A DNA stretch of 64,000 bases from Pseudomonas furukawaii. Lineage in GTDB: Bacteria > Pseudomonadota > Gammaproteobacteria > Pseudomonadales > Pseudomonadaceae. Location: positions 6,014,001 to 6,078,000 of the forward strand of contig NZ_AP014862.1 in assembly GCF_002355475.1 (NCBI RefSeq), given 5' to 3'. Position 1 is the stretch's first letter, and every line of letters begins with the position of its first letter. Shown one piece after another: positions 55,132 through 63,853 of this stretch. The notes beneath the pieces were generated by a model. The model was not told the DNA's origin and did no database searches. It was given only the letters and a program-made list of their open reading frames with translations. Position numbers and translations under genes: made by a program.

Positions 55132-57203
55132 CCGAGCTGTCCCAAGTCCCGGTCACCGAGCTCAAGGGCGTGGGCGCCGCCCTGGCGGAAAAGCTCGCCA
55201 AGGTGGGGCTGGAAAACCTCCAGGACATCCTCTTCCACCTGCCCAACCGCTACCAGGACCGGACCCGCATCACCCCCATCGGTGAACTGCGTCCGGGCCA
55301 GGATGCCGTGGTGGAGGGCACGGTGGCCGGCGCCGACGTGGTTATGGGGCGGCGACGCAGCCTGCTGGTGCGCCTGCAGGACGGCAGCGGCACCCTGTCG
55401 CTGCGCTTCTTCCATTTCAGCCAGGCACAGAAGGACGGCCTGAAGCGCGGCACCCAGCTACGCTGCTACGGCGAAATCCGCCCCGGCGCCACCGGCCTGG
55501 AGATCTACCACCCCGAGTACCGTGCCCTGTCCGGCGAAGAGTCGCCGCCGGTGGAGCAGACCCTGACCCCCATCTACCCCACCACCGAAGGCCTCACCCA
55601 GCAGCGCCTGCGCAGCCTCAGCCAGCTCGCCCTGGCCCGGCTCGGCCCGCGGAGCCTGCCGGACTGGCTGCCAAAGGAACTGGCCCGGGATTACCACCTG
55701 GGCTCCCTCGACGACGCCATCCGCTACCTGCACCGCCCGCCACCGGACGCCGACCTGGAAGAGCTCGCCGAGGGCCAGCACTGGGCCCAGCAACGACTCG
55801 CCTTCGAGGAGCTGCTGACCCACCAGTTGTCCCTGCAACGCCTGCGGGAAAGCCTGCGGGCCCAGCACGCACCGCGCCTGCCACCGGCCAGGCGCCTGCC
55901 CGCGCAATTCATCGCCAACCTCGGCTTCCAGCCCACCGGTGCCCAGCAGCGCGTGGGCGCCGAGATCGCCTACGACCTGGCCCAGGACGAACCCATGCTG
56001 CGCCTGGTGCAGGGCGACGTCGGCGCCGGCAAGACCGTGGTGGCCGCGCTGGCCGCGCTGCAAGCCCTGGAAGCCGGCTACCAGGTGGCGCTGATGGCGC
56101 CCACCGAGATCCTCGCCGAGCAGCACTACCTCAACTTCAGCAAGTGGCTGCAGCCCCTCGGCCTCGAAGTGGCCTGGCTGGCCGGCAAGCTCAAGGGCAA
56201 GGCCCGCGCGGCGGCGCTGGAACGGATCGCCGGCGGCGTGCCCATGGTGGTGGGCACCCACGCGTTGTTCCAGGATGAAGTGAAGTTCAAGCGCCTGGCC
56301 CTGGTGATCATCGACGAGCAGCACCGTTTCGGTGTCCAGCAGCGCCTGGCCCTACGCCAGAAGGGTGTAGACGGCCGTCTCTGCCCGCACCAGCTGATCA
56401 TGACCGCCACCCCCATCCCGCGCACCCTGGCCATGAGCGCCTATGCCGACCTGGACACCTCCATACTCGACGAGCTGCCGCCCGGCCGCACACCGGTGAA
56501 TACCGTGCTGGTGGCCGACAGCCGCCGCCTCGAAGTGATCGAGCGGGTCCGCGCCGCCTGCCAGGAAGGGCGCCAGGCCTACTGGGTCTGCACCCTGATC
56601 GAGGAATCCGAGGAGCTCACCTGCCAGGCGGCCGAAACCACCTTCGAAGAGCTTTCCGCCGCCCTCGGCGAACTGCGCGTGGGCCTGATCCACGGTCGCA
56701 TGAAGGCCGCCGAGAAAGCCGAAGTGATGGCCGAGTTCAAGGCGGGCCAGCTGCAGCTGCTGGTGGCAACCACCGTGATCGAGGTAGGCGTGGACGTCCC
56801 CAACGCCAGCCTCATGATCATCGAGAACCCCGAGCGGCTCGGCCTCGCCCAGCTCCACCAGTTGCGTGGCCGGGTCGGCCGGGGCAGCGCCGCCAGCCAC
56901 TGCGTGCTGCTCTACCACGCGCCGCTGTCCCAGCTGGGCCGGGAGCGCCTGGCCATCATGCGCGAGACCTGCGATGGCTTCGTCATCGCCGAGAAGGACC
57001 TTGAACTGCGCGGCCCGGGCGAAATGCTCGGCACCCGCCAGACCGGCCTGCTGCAGTTCAAGGTGGCCGACCTGATGCGCGACGCCGACCTCCTGCCGGC
57101 GGTGCGTGATGCCGCCCAGGCCCTGCTGGCCCACTGGCCCCAGCATGTCAGCCCCTTGCTGGAGCGCTGGCTGCGTCACGGCCAGCAGTACGGCCAAGTG
57201 TGA
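55128..57203 (+). CDS. recG: ATP-dependent DNA helicase RecG
   Basis: A 691-residue fork-regression helicase. The N-terminal wedge OB domain lies at about 60-150. Helicase motifs: QGDVGAGKTVVA (Walker A), IIDEQHRFGVQQR (DExH), TATPIPRTLA, GLIHGRMKAAEK and LHQLRGRVGRG. It overlaps oxyR by 4 bases, putting recombination repair under the same transcript as the peroxide sensor, as in P. aeruginosa. A Vfr/CRP-type site overlaps its stop. Confidence 0.97.
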   Translation: MTELSQVPVTELKGVGAALAEKLAKVGLENLQDILFHLPNRYQDRTRITPIGELRPGQDAVVEGTVAGADVVMGRRRSLLVRLQDGSGTLSLRFFHFSQAQKDGLKRGTQLRCYGEIRPGATGLEIYHPEYRALSGEESPPVEQTLTPIYPTTEGLTQQRLRSLSQLALARLGPRSLPDWLPKELARDYHLGSLDDAIRYLHRPPPDADLEELAEGQHWAQQRLAFEELLTHQLSLQRLRESLRAQHAPRLPPARRLPAQFIANLGFQPTGAQQRVGAEIAYDLAQDEPMLRLVQGDVGAGKTVVAALAALQALEAGYQVALMAPTEILAEQHYLNFSKWLQPLGLEVAWLAGKLKGKARAAALERIAGGVPMVVGTHALFQDEVKFKRLALVIIDEQHRFGVQQRLALRQKGVDGRLCPHQLIMTATPIPRTLAMSAYADLDTSILDELPPGRTPVNTVLVADSRRLEVIERVRAACQEGRQAYWVCTLIEESEELTCQAAETTFEELSAALGELRVGLIHGRMKAAEKAEVMAEFKAGQLQLLVATTVIEVGVDVPNASLMIIENPERLGLAQLHQLRGRVGRGSAASHCVLLYHAPLSQLGRERLAIMRETCDGFVIAEKDLELRGPGEMLGTRQTGLLQFKVADLMRDADLLPAVRDAAQALLAHWPQHVSPLLERWLRHGQQYGQV

Positions 57204-57214
57204 TGCAGATCACA
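57199..57214. promoter_or_regulatory. Vfr/CRP-type binding site
   Basis: TGTGATGCAGATCACA is a perfect TGTGA-N6-TCACA dyad and matches the core of the published Vfr consensus (TGNGAWNYAGATCACA) at every fixed position. It overlaps the recG stop and lies 82 bases before the start of the HDOD gene. Confidence 0.75.
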
Positions 57215-57295
57215 CACAGGCCGTCGCCTCGGCCGGCCTGATTCCGACCTGCTCGTTATACTCCGGGCAGAAAAAAATCAAAGCTGGATGCTGCC

Positions 57296-58702
57296 ATGAC
57301 CGAAGTCGCCCTCGCCCCGGATTCCTCGCCACAACCGCCAGCCGTGATCGTCCAGATGCTCGAGAGGCTCGGCCTCGCCTACCAGGTTCGCCTGGAGCAC
57401 CCGGGGCTGTCCGCCGCGCAACGGGTGCAGGCCGTGTTGCTGGAGGACGCCGTGGGCGCCCTGCTGGTGCTCTTCTCGCGTAACCAGCTGCTGGACCTCA
57501 ATCGCCTGGCCGAACTCACCGGCCGCAAGCTGGTGGCGGTAAAACCGGAACGCCTGGAGCGCATGCTGGGCAAGCATGAACTGGGAACCCTGCCCGGCCT
57601 GCCCCCGCTCACCAGCTCCCCCTGCCTCTACGACGAGCGCCTGCTGCAGGAATCGCGGCTGCTGCTGGAGTCAGGCCAGCCCGGCGTGCTGCTGGAGGTG
57701 GCCAGCGACGACTTCCGAGGCCTGCTGGGCAAGGCCAGCGCCGCCCGCTTCGGCGAGCCCGTCAGCGCCATTCGTCCCAACCTGGATCGCCCGGCCGATG
57801 ACCGCGCCGAAATCACCCAGGCGGTCCAGGCCTTCACCGCGCGGCGCATCCAGCAGCGCCTGGAGGAAACCATCGAGATCCCGCCCCTGGCGGAGTCGGC
57901 GCAGAAGATCATCAAGCTGCGGGTGGACCCCAACGCCACCGTGGAAGACATCACCGGCGTGGTGGAAACCGACCCGGCCCTCGCCGCCCAGGTGGTCAGC
58001 TGGGCGGCCTCGCCCTACTACGCCGCGCCGGGCAAGATCCGCTCGGTGGAGGACGCCATCGTCCGTGTGCTCGGCTTCGACCTGGTGATCAACCTGGCCC
58101 TGGGCCTGGCCCTGGGCAAGTCCCTCAGCCTGCCCAAGGACCAGCCGCAGCAAGCCACCCCCTATTGGCAACAGGCGATCTACACCGCGGCGGTGATCGA
58201 GGGCCTGACCCGCGCCATGCCCCGCGCCCAGCGCCCCGAGACCGGCCTCACCTACCTCGCCGGCCTGCTGCACAACTTCGGCTACCTGGTGCTGGCCCAC
58301 GTCTTCCCGCCGCATTTCTCCCTGCTCTGCCGGCACCTGGAAGTCAACCCGCACCTGCCCCACAGCCACATCGAGCAGCACCTGCTGGGCATCACCCGGG
58401 AACAGATCGGCAGCTGGCTGATGCGCTACTGGGACATGCCGGAAGAACTCTCCACCGCCCTGCGCTTCCAGCACGACCCGGACTACCAGGGCGAAAACGC
58501 CGCCTACCCCAACCTGGTCTGCCTGGCCGTGAGCCTGCTGCGCAATCGCGGCATCGGCTCCGGGCCGGAGGCGGCCATCCCCGATGACCTGTTCGACGCC
58601 CTCGGCCTGACCCGGGACAAGGCCGAAGACGCCGTGAGCAAGGTGCTCCAGGCTGAAGCGGCGCTGCGGGAACTGGCTTCCCAGTTCAATCCGCCGCACT
58701 GA
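57296..58702 (+). CDS. YbaK-like/HDOD two-domain signalling protein
   Basis: A 468-residue protein. Residues 15-155 resemble the YbaK/EbsC aminoacyl-tRNA editing fold (AVLLEDAVGALLVLFSRNQL, LAELTGRKLVAVKPERLERM). Residues 195-400 form an HDOD domain (IEIPPLAESAQKIIKLRVDP, VVETDPALAAQVVSWAASPY, GLLHNFGYLVLAHVF). HDOD proteins act in signalling, often of motility or c-di-GMP networks; the true HD metal site is absent. It corresponds by place to PA5346. It is preceded by a Vfr/CRP site and followed by a terminator. Confidence 0.88.
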   Translation: MTEVALAPDSSPQPPAVIVQMLERLGLAYQVRLEHPGLSAAQRVQAVLLEDAVGALLVLFSRNQLLDLNRLAELTGRKLVAVKPERLERMLGKHELGTLPGLPPLTSSPCLYDERLLQESRLLLESGQPGVLLEVASDDFRGLLGKASAARFGEPVSAIRPNLDRPADDRAEITQAVQAFTARRIQQRLEETIEIPPLAESAQKIIKLRVDPNATVEDITGVVETDPALAAQVVSWAASPYYAAPGKIRSVEDAIVRVLGFDLVINLALGLALGKSLSLPKDQPQQATPYWQQAIYTAAVIEGLTRAMPRAQRPETGLTYLAGLLHNFGYLVLAHVFPPHFSLLCRHLEVNPHLPHSHIEQHLLGITREQIGSWLMRYWDMPEELSTALRFQHDPDYQGENAAYPNLVCLAVSLLRNRGIGSGPEAAIPDDLFDALGLTRDKAEDAVSKVLQAEAALRELASQFNPPH

Positions 58703-58716
58703 CCACAGGGAACGAA

Positions 58717-58744
58717 AAAGGGGCGCCATCGGCGCCCCTTCCTG
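58717..58744. terminator. Bidirectional terminator
   Basis: AGGGGCGCC/GGCGCCCCT stem with a 3-base loop, A5 on the left and a T-rich right side, between convergent HDOD and SCP2-like genes. Confidence 0.82.
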
Positions 58745-58767
58745 TTTGACTCGTCGGAACTTCGCCT

Positions 58768-59160
58768 TCAGGCGGCCTTTTTCTCCGGCGACTTCTTCTT
58801 CGGCATCAGGTGCTTGGTCAGGCCCTGGAACCAGATGACCAGCGCCGGGTTGCCCTGGATCTGGATGTCCTTGCTCTGGATGCCCTGCATGAACGCCAAC
58901 TGCTTGTTCTTCGCGCTCATGGTGGCGAAGCCATAGGCACCATCCTTGAAGCCGATGGCGAAGGCCGGCGCGCTCGTGGTACCCCGCTTGCTCACGACGC
59001 GCTGGTCGCGAACGATGAAATGACGAGCGATCCTGCCGTCCAGGGTATGCAGTTGGAACACCAGGTCCTTGCCCGCCAGCTGCTGCTGGAACTCGGGGTT
59101 CTCACGGCTGGCCTTGGCCATCAGACGGCCCAGCATCCAGAGAAGAAAGCGGAATTTCAT
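58768..59160 (-). CDS. SCP2-like sterol carrier domain protein (hypothetical)
   Basis: A 130-residue protein with an N-terminal amphipathic/hydrophobic helix (KFRFLLWMLGRLMAKAS), a beta-rich middle with an SCP2-type lipid-binding pattern (TLDGRIARHFIVRDQRV; PAFAIGFKDGAYGFATM; IQIQGNPALVIWFQGL) and a very basic tail (KKKSPEKKAA). The family assignment is tentative. It corresponds by place to PA5347. No close operon partner. Confidence 0.7.
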   Translation of the reverse strand: MKFRFLLWMLGRLMAKASRENPEFQQQLAGKDLVFQLHTLDGRIARHFIVRDQRVVSKRGTTSAPAFAIGFKDGAYGFATMSAKNKQLAFMQGIQSKDIQIQGNPALVIWFQGLTKHLMPKKKSPEKKAA

Positions 59161-59259
59161 GCGCGCACAGCCTCGGAAGATGAAAAATGCGGCGCATTGT
59201 AGCGGTTTGCCAGCCGGACTACAGCCAGGCTTCGGACGGGGATCTTCGCGGGGATGAGC

Positions 59260-59286
59260 TGCCCGGAGCCTCCCCGGCTCCGGGCA
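59260..59286 (-). terminator. Hairpin after HU gene
   Basis: TGCCCGGAGCC/GGCTCCGGGCA stem with a 5-base loop, 8 bases after the stop of the HU gene. No T-tract. Confidence 0.6.
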
Positions 59287-59294
59287 GAAGACGC

Positions 59295-59567
59295 TCAGTT
59301 CACGGCATCTTTCAGGGATTTTCCGGGTTTGAAGGCGACGGTATTGCTCGCCTTGATCTTCACGGGCTGGCCGGTCTGGGGGTTCTTGCCGGTGCGAGCA
59401 CCACGGTGGCGTTGCAGGAAGGTGCCGAAGCCCACCAGGGTCACGCTGTCCTTGCGGTTCAGCGCATTGGTGATTTCTTCGAGCACCGCATTGAGTACGC
59501 GATTGGCCTGGTCCTTGGTGAGATCGGCCTTCTCGGCGATGGCGGCGGCGAGTTCCGGTTTACGCAT
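59295..59567 (-). CDS. HU-family DNA-binding protein
   Basis: A 90-residue nucleoid protein. HU signature: VGFGTFLQRHRGARTGKNPQ, then SNTVAFKPGKSLKDAV. N-terminal helices MRKPELAAAIAEKADLTKDQ. The RNP-type arm has Thr-Gly-Lys-Asn-Pro intact. Start at 59567 gives the family length; upstream in-frame codons lack a site. It corresponds by place to PA5348, which differs from HupA and HupB, so I give no symbol. Confidence 0.93.
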   Translation of the reverse strand: MRKPELAAAIAEKADLTKDQANRVLNAVLEEITNALNRKDSVTLVGFGTFLQRHRGARTGKNPQTGQPVKIKASNTVAFKPGKSLKDAVN

Positions 59568-59755
59568 AAATGCCTCTTTGACGGTTTGTTGTTTTTGTGT
59601 CCGTGCTGTCCTTCCAGAACAGCGCCCAAGGCGCCGCAACGGCTCTGCGCTGCGGCAGACCACGGGGAGGATGGCACGCCATTTGGCACTGCGCCAGTAG
59701 TCGCCAGGGGAAATCCGGAAGAACCCGAAGCCTAATCCGACAGAAGGGCTGTCAT

Positions 59756-60904
59756 TTATGCCAAAAGCGGCGGCAGTTCACGGTTCAGGGCCAGCTTCTC
59801 CTGCACGGCGGCGCCGGTCAGGGCATAGCCCAGCAGGCGTCCGCCGGCATCCCGGCAAAGCGCCTTGATGTCGCTGCCAGCGCCCTCCACGACCCACTCA
59901 CCGTCGAGACCACGGGGAGGCGGCGACACCACCAGCGGGCAGGCCGGGGTCTTCACCGTCACCGGCATGGGGCCGTAGCTGACCGCCGTGGGGTTGCCCG
60001 CCAGGGTCTGCGCCAGGGCACGGGCGCAGGCCATCAGCGGCATCACGTAGAGCAGGTTGAGGCCGTCGACTTCGGCGCAATCGCCCAAGGCATGGATATT
60101 GGCGTGGGAGGTGCGCAACCGGCGGTCCACCACCACGCCACGGTTGACGGCCAGGCCCGCGGCGGCCGCCAGCGCGGTACGTGGACGCAGTCCCACGGCG
60201 GACACCACCAGGTCGCAGCGGATGCGCGTTCCGTCGGACAGCAACGCCTCCAGGCCATCCTCGCCGCGATCCAGCCGGGCCAGCACCGGCCCCAGGTGGA
60301 AACGCGCGCCGAGCCCTTCCAGCCCGGCCTGCACGGCCGCAGCTGCCGCCGGATGCAGCAACCCCGGCATCACCTGCTCGCAAGGCGCCACCAGCTCCAC
60401 TTCAAGGCCGCCCAGGCTGAGGTCATTGGCGAATTCGCAGCCGATCAGGCCGGCGCCGAGGATCAGTACCTTGCGCTTGCCGGCGGCGGCGGCGCGGAAG
60501 CGGGCGTAGTCCTCGAGGTCATTGATGGGGAAGATCGCATCCTGGGCGTCTCCCTCCACCGGCACGCGGATGGTGTCCGCTCCCCAGGCCAGCACCAGGT
60601 CGCGGTAGGGCACGGCCTCCTCGCCGATCCACAGGCGGCGCTGGTCCGGATCGATGCCGGTGACGCGCGTGTGGGTGCGGATTTCCGCCTTGAGCTGCTC
60701 GGCCATGGCCCCCGCCTCGGCCATGGCCAGGCCGTCGGCATCCTTGTTCTTGCCGAACCCGGTGGAAAGCATCGGCTTGGAGTAGGAACGGCCGTCGTCG
60801 GCGCTGATCAGCAGCAGCGGCGTCTCGCTGTCCAGCTTGCGAAACTCCTTGGCCAGGTTGTAGCCGGCCAGGCCGGTGCCGACGATCACCACGGGCGCAC
60901 TCAT
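59756..60904 (-). CDS. rubB: Rubredoxin--NAD(+) reductase
   Basis: A 382-residue FAD flavoprotein with two dinucleotide folds: [20 protein letters not shown] (FAD) and [20 protein letters not shown] (NADH), plus [14 protein letters not shown] (FAD contact). It passes electrons from NADH to rubredoxin, for alkane hydroxylase or for oxygen/superoxide defence. It lies downstream of two rubredoxin genes on the same strand, the P. aeruginosa rubA1-rubA2-rubB order. Confidence 0.95.
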   Translation of the reverse strand: MSAPVVIVGTGLAGYNLAKEFRKLDSETPLLLISADDGRSYSKPMLSTGFGKNKDADGLAMAEAGAMAEQLKAEIRTHTRVTGIDPDQRRLWIGEEAVPYRDLVLAWGADTIRVPVEGDAQDAIFPINDLEDYARFRAAAAGKRKVLILGAGLIGCEFANDLSLGGLEVELVAPCEQVMPGLLHPAAAAAVQAGLEGLGARFHLGPVLARLDRGEDGLEALLSDGTRIRCDLVVSAVGLRPRTALAAAAGLAVNRGVVVDRRLRTSHANIHALGDCAEVDGLNLLYVMPLMACARALAQTLAGNPTAVSYGPMPVTVKTPACPLVVSPPPRGLDGEWVVEGAGSDIKALCRDAGGRLLGYALTGAAVQEKLALNRELPPLLA

Positions 60905-60929
60905 TGCTCACTCCTTCTCATGAAACGAC

Positions 60930-60951
60930 GCGACGGCCCGGGGGCCGTCGC
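60930..60951. repeat. Inverted repeat between rubA2 and rubB
   Basis: Perfect arms GCGACGGCCC/GGGCCGTCGC with a 2-base centre, in the 73-base gap. It could form a hairpin that adjusts rubB expression. Confidence 0.5.
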
Positions 60952-60977
60952 TTGAATGGGGTTGGCCGCCGCGCGGA

Positions 60978-61145
60978 TCAGTCGACCGCGATCATCTCGA
61001 AGTCGATCTTGCCCACGCCGCAGTCGGGGCAGACCCAGTCGGGCGGGATGTCCTCCCAGCGCGTACCGGGGGGAATGCCTTCCTCGGGGAGCCCAAGGGC
61101 TTCGTCGTAGATGAAACCGCACACGATGCATTGCCACTTGCGCAT
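60978..61145 (-). CDS. rubA2: Rubredoxin 2
   Basis: A 55-residue one-iron redox protein with both CxxC knuckles: [20 protein letters not shown] and [16 protein letters not shown]. It carries electrons from rubredoxin reductase. GGAGGTGG precedes the start. It is about 80 percent identical by eye to the second rubredoxin upstream, so the two arose by duplication. Confidence 0.96.
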   Translation of the reverse strand: MRKWQCIVCGFIYDEALGLPEEGIPPGTRWEDIPPDWVCPDCGVGKIDFEMIAVD

Positions 61146-61256
61146 GACCACCTCCGCCGGCGCGGAAAACCGAGCTGAACCTACTCCAATCCACCCACGC
61201 GCGCCAAGGGCCGCCAGGTTGATCCAGACAGAGGATAGGCCCTGGCGCGGAGACGA

Positions 61257-61280
61257 AAAAGCCGGCACGCGGCCGGCTCG
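61257..61280 (-). terminator. Terminator between the two rubredoxin genes
   Basis: On the minus strand an AGCCGGC/GCCGGCT stem is followed by T5, 16 bases after rubA1. It would make the upstream rubredoxin a separate transcript or reduce read-through. Confidence 0.78.
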
Positions 61281-61295
61281 TTCGAGCGTGCGGAA

Positions 61296-61463
61296 TCAGT
61301 TGATCTCGATCATCTCGAAATCCAGCTTGCCCACGCCGCAGTCGGGGCACAGCCAGTCTTCCGGGACATCTTCCCAACGAGTACCCGCGGCGATGCCCTC
61401 GTCCGGCCAGCCCTGGGCCTCGTCATAGACCAGGCCGCATACCACGCATTGCCACTTCTTCAT
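61296..61463 (-). CDS. rubA1: Rubredoxin 1
   Basis: A 55-residue rubredoxin: [19 protein letters not shown], then [19 protein letters not shown]. Both iron-binding CxxC pairs are intact. It is the first gene of the rubredoxin set, divergent from ubiC. Confidence 0.96.
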   Translation of the reverse strand: MKKWQCVVCGLVYDEAQGWPDEGIAAGTRWEDVPEDWLCPDCGVGKLDFEMIEIN

Positions 61464-61627
61464 CGCTTACCTCGTCGATCAGGCGTTATCGAACCGGCGC
61501 CTCCGATGGGCGTTCGGCGCACTCCAGGGGCGCTTTGTACTGGTTTGACCCGCCTCCGGGCAAGAGGCAGCCGAGGATCCCGGGCCGTGCTAATCTGCGC
61601 CGTCTTCCACCGCCCAAGCCCCCGTCC

Positions 61628-62182
61628 GTGCCCTACGCCGCCCTCGCCCATCCGCCCCGCTGGCTGACCGCCGCCCAGCTCCATCCCGCTCCCGCCGCCG
61701 GCATCCGCGACTGGCTGTTCGACCAGGGCTCCCTGACCCGCCGCCTCACCGCCCTTTCGGACAACGCCTTCAGCGTCACCCCGCTGGTGGAAGGCTGGCA
61801 GACCCTGCGCACTGACGAGTGTTACGCCCTCGGCATTCCCGCCGGGAGCCTGGGCTGGGTGCGCGAGGTGTTCCTCCGCGGTCACGGCGACATCTGGGTC
61901 TTCGCCCGCAGCGTGGCCGCCCGCGCCGCCCTGGAAGGCTCCGGGCTGGATCTGCACCAGTTGGGCAGCCGCTCCCTGGGCGAGCTGCTGTTCAGCGACC
62001 GCGCCTTCGACCGTGGCGCCATCGAGGTGACCCGCTACCCGGCCGCCTGGCTGCCGGCTGAAGTGCGCGCCGAACGCCTCTGGGGGCGTCGCTCCTGCTT
62101 CTCACGGGGCGAGCTGGGCGTCCTGGTGGCGGAGATCTTCCTCCCGGCGCTGTGGCACGCGGCCGGCGTCGAGGCCGTATAA
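61628..62182 (+). CDS. ubiC: Chorismate--pyruvate lyase
   Basis: A 184-residue enzyme that makes 4-hydroxybenzoate from chorismate, first step of ubiquinone synthesis. Family blocks: [54 protein letters not shown] and the final [20 protein letters not shown]. The start is taken as GTG at 61628 ([12 protein letters not shown]), the usual N terminus; an ATG 31 codons earlier gives an unlikely extension. ubiA follows after 35 bases. Confidence 0.94.
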   Translation: MPYAALAHPPRWLTAAQLHPAPAAGIRDWLFDQGSLTRRLTALSDNAFSVTPLVEGWQTLRTDECYALGIPAGSLGWVREVFLRGHGDIWVFARSVAARAALEGSGLDLHQLGSRSLGELLFSDRAFDRGAIEVTRYPAAWLPAEVRAERLWGRRSCFSRGELGVLVAEIFLPALWHAAGVEAV

Positions 62183-62217
62183 TCCGCCGCTTCGACGGGC
62201 GAGCCGGAGCGACACCG

Positions 62218-63108
62218 ATGTACCTGACCCTGCTGCAGTCACTGAACCGACTGCATCCACGTGCCATGGACTTCATCCAACTGACCCGGCTGGACAAGCC
62301 CATCGGCATCTACCTGCTGCTCTGGCCCACCCTCTGGGCCCTGGTGATCGCCGGCGAAGGCAGTCCCAGCCTGGCCAACCTGGTGATCTTCATCCTCGGC
62401 GTGAACCTGATGCGCGCCGCCGGCTGCGTGATCAACGACTACGCCGACCGCAACTTCGACGGCCACGTCAGCCGCACCCGCGCCCGGCCCCTGGCCAGCG
62501 GCCGGGTGACGCCCCGCGAGGCGCTGGTGTTCTTCGCCGTGCTGGTGGCCCTGAGCTTCGTCCTGGTGCTCTTCACCAACGCCACCACCCTCTGGCTGTC
62601 CTTCGGCGGCCTCGCCCTGGCGGCCTGCTACCCCTTCATGAAGCGCTACACCTACTACCCGCAGGTGGTGCTGGGGGCGGCCTTCTCCTGGGGCATGCCC
62701 ATGGCCTTCACCGCCGAGACCGGCGAACTGTCGGCGGCGGTCTGGCTGCTGTACATCGCCAACCTGCTGTGGACCGTGGCCTACGACACCTACTACGCCA
62801 TGACCGACCGCGAGGACGACCTGAAGATCGGCGTGAAGTCCACGGCCATCCTCTTCGGTGACGCCGACCGCCTGATCATCGCCATCCTCCAGGGTTCGGC
62901 GCTGCTCTGCCTGCTGCTGGCGGGCAACCGGTTCGAACTGGGCCTGTACTTCCACCTGGGCCTGGCGGTGGCCGCCGCCTGCTTCGCCTGGGAGTACCAC
63001 AGCACCCGCACCCGAGACCCGCAGGCCTGCTTCAAGGCCTTCCTGCACAACCACTGGGCCGGGCTGGCGATCCTGGTCGGCATCGTTGCCGACTACGCGC
63101 TGCGCTAG
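62218..63108 (+). CDS. ubiA: 4-Hydroxybenzoate polyprenyltransferase
   Basis: A 296-residue inner-membrane prenyltransferase with nine predicted membrane segments and the two Asp-rich motifs, [13 protein letters not shown] and [16 protein letters not shown]. It attaches the polyprenyl tail to 4-hydroxybenzoate made by UbiC. ATG at 62218 chosen for the normal N terminus; the longer frame overlaps ubiC. Confidence 0.97.
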   Translation: MYLTLLQSLNRLHPRAMDFIQLTRLDKPIGIYLLLWPTLWALVIAGEGSPSLANLVIFILGVNLMRAAGCVINDYADRNFDGHVSRTRARPLASGRVTPREALVFFAVLVALSFVLVLFTNATTLWLSFGGLALAACYPFMKRYTYYPQVVLGAAFSWGMPMAFTAETGELSAAVWLLYIANLLWTVAYDTYYAMTDREDDLKIGVKSTAILFGDADRLIIAILQGSALLCLLLAGNRFELGLYFHLGLAVAAACFAWEYHSTRTRDPQACFKAFLHNHWAGLAILVGIVADYALR

Positions 63109-63170
63109 GGCGCAGCGCGTAGTCAACGGACAGCCTGGAAGCCCAGGCGAGGCCGGTCTCCTGTCGCCGG

Positions 63171-63557
63171 TCAGTAGGCTTCGGGCTTGGCGACGTGCCA
63201 CACCCCCATCTTGCCGTCACCGGTCACGTCGCCGGCCTTCTTGTCCATGACGAAGGTGTACAGCGGCTTGCCGTCATAGGCCCACTGCATGGAGCCATCA
63301 TCGCGGGTAACCAGGCTCCACTCGCCTTCGGCCTTGGCCCCGGCCTCGGCCATCAGCGGTGGCCAGTTCTGTGCACACTGGCCGTTGCAGGCGGACTTGC
63401 CGTCGGCATCCTTGTCGTAGGTGTAGAGCGTCATGCCGTTCTGATCCACCAGCATGCCGTCCTTCTCCATCGCGGGCTCAGCGGCCAGGCCCAGCTGGGG
63501 CCCGCTCAGCAGGACCCCGGCGACCAGGGGCACCCACCGCAGGGACATTGTTCTCAT
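63171..63557 (-). CDS. COG4315-type secreted repeat protein
   Basis: A 128-residue exported protein with signal peptide SLRWVPLVAGVLLSGPQLGLAA and two copies of the secreted lipoprotein-repeat unit: DGMLVDQNGMTLYTYDKD with CNGQCAQNWPPL, and DGSMQWAYDGKPLYTFVMDK. The two Cys are typical. There is no lipobox. Function unknown; the family is common in the envelope. GAGGAGAGG lies before the ATG. Confidence 0.87.
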   Translation of the reverse strand: MRTMSLRWVPLVAGVLLSGPQLGLAAEPAMEKDGMLVDQNGMTLYTYDKDADGKSACNGQCAQNWPPLMAEAGAKAEGEWSLVTRDDGSMQWAYDGKPLYTFVMDKKAGDVTGDGKMGVWHVAKPEAY

Positions 63558-63776
63558 GGTCTTGCCTCTCCTCGTAATGAAAAGCGACAGCCTGGCGGCA
63601 GCTGGAGCACGACTTGAGGTCTCAGCGTCACAGGACGAAGGGAGCCACGAACACCCACCGCACCGGCAGGATCCTGTGCCAGGCTCCAGGCCGCCCCACG
63701 CCGGCGGCGGCCTCCTTCAGCATAGACGAGCCCCTTCCGGAATCGTGACGAAACCCCGCCAGGCCCTAGAATAGGC

Positions 63777-63794
63777 ATGTCACATGCCTGCAAT
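63777..63794 (+). promoter_or_regulatory. Possible Pho box upstream of phoB
   Basis: ATGTCAC-ATGC-CTGCAAT resembles two direct CTGTCAT repeats with a 4-base spacer (5 of 7 in each). phoB autoregulates through such a site in P. aeruginosa and E. coli. It lies 60 bases before the start codon. Confidence 0.4.
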
Positions 63795-63853
63795 ATTTCC
63801 GTTATCTAATGCGGCGCAATCAGTCACAAACGCGACCCATTCGAGGCTTGAAC

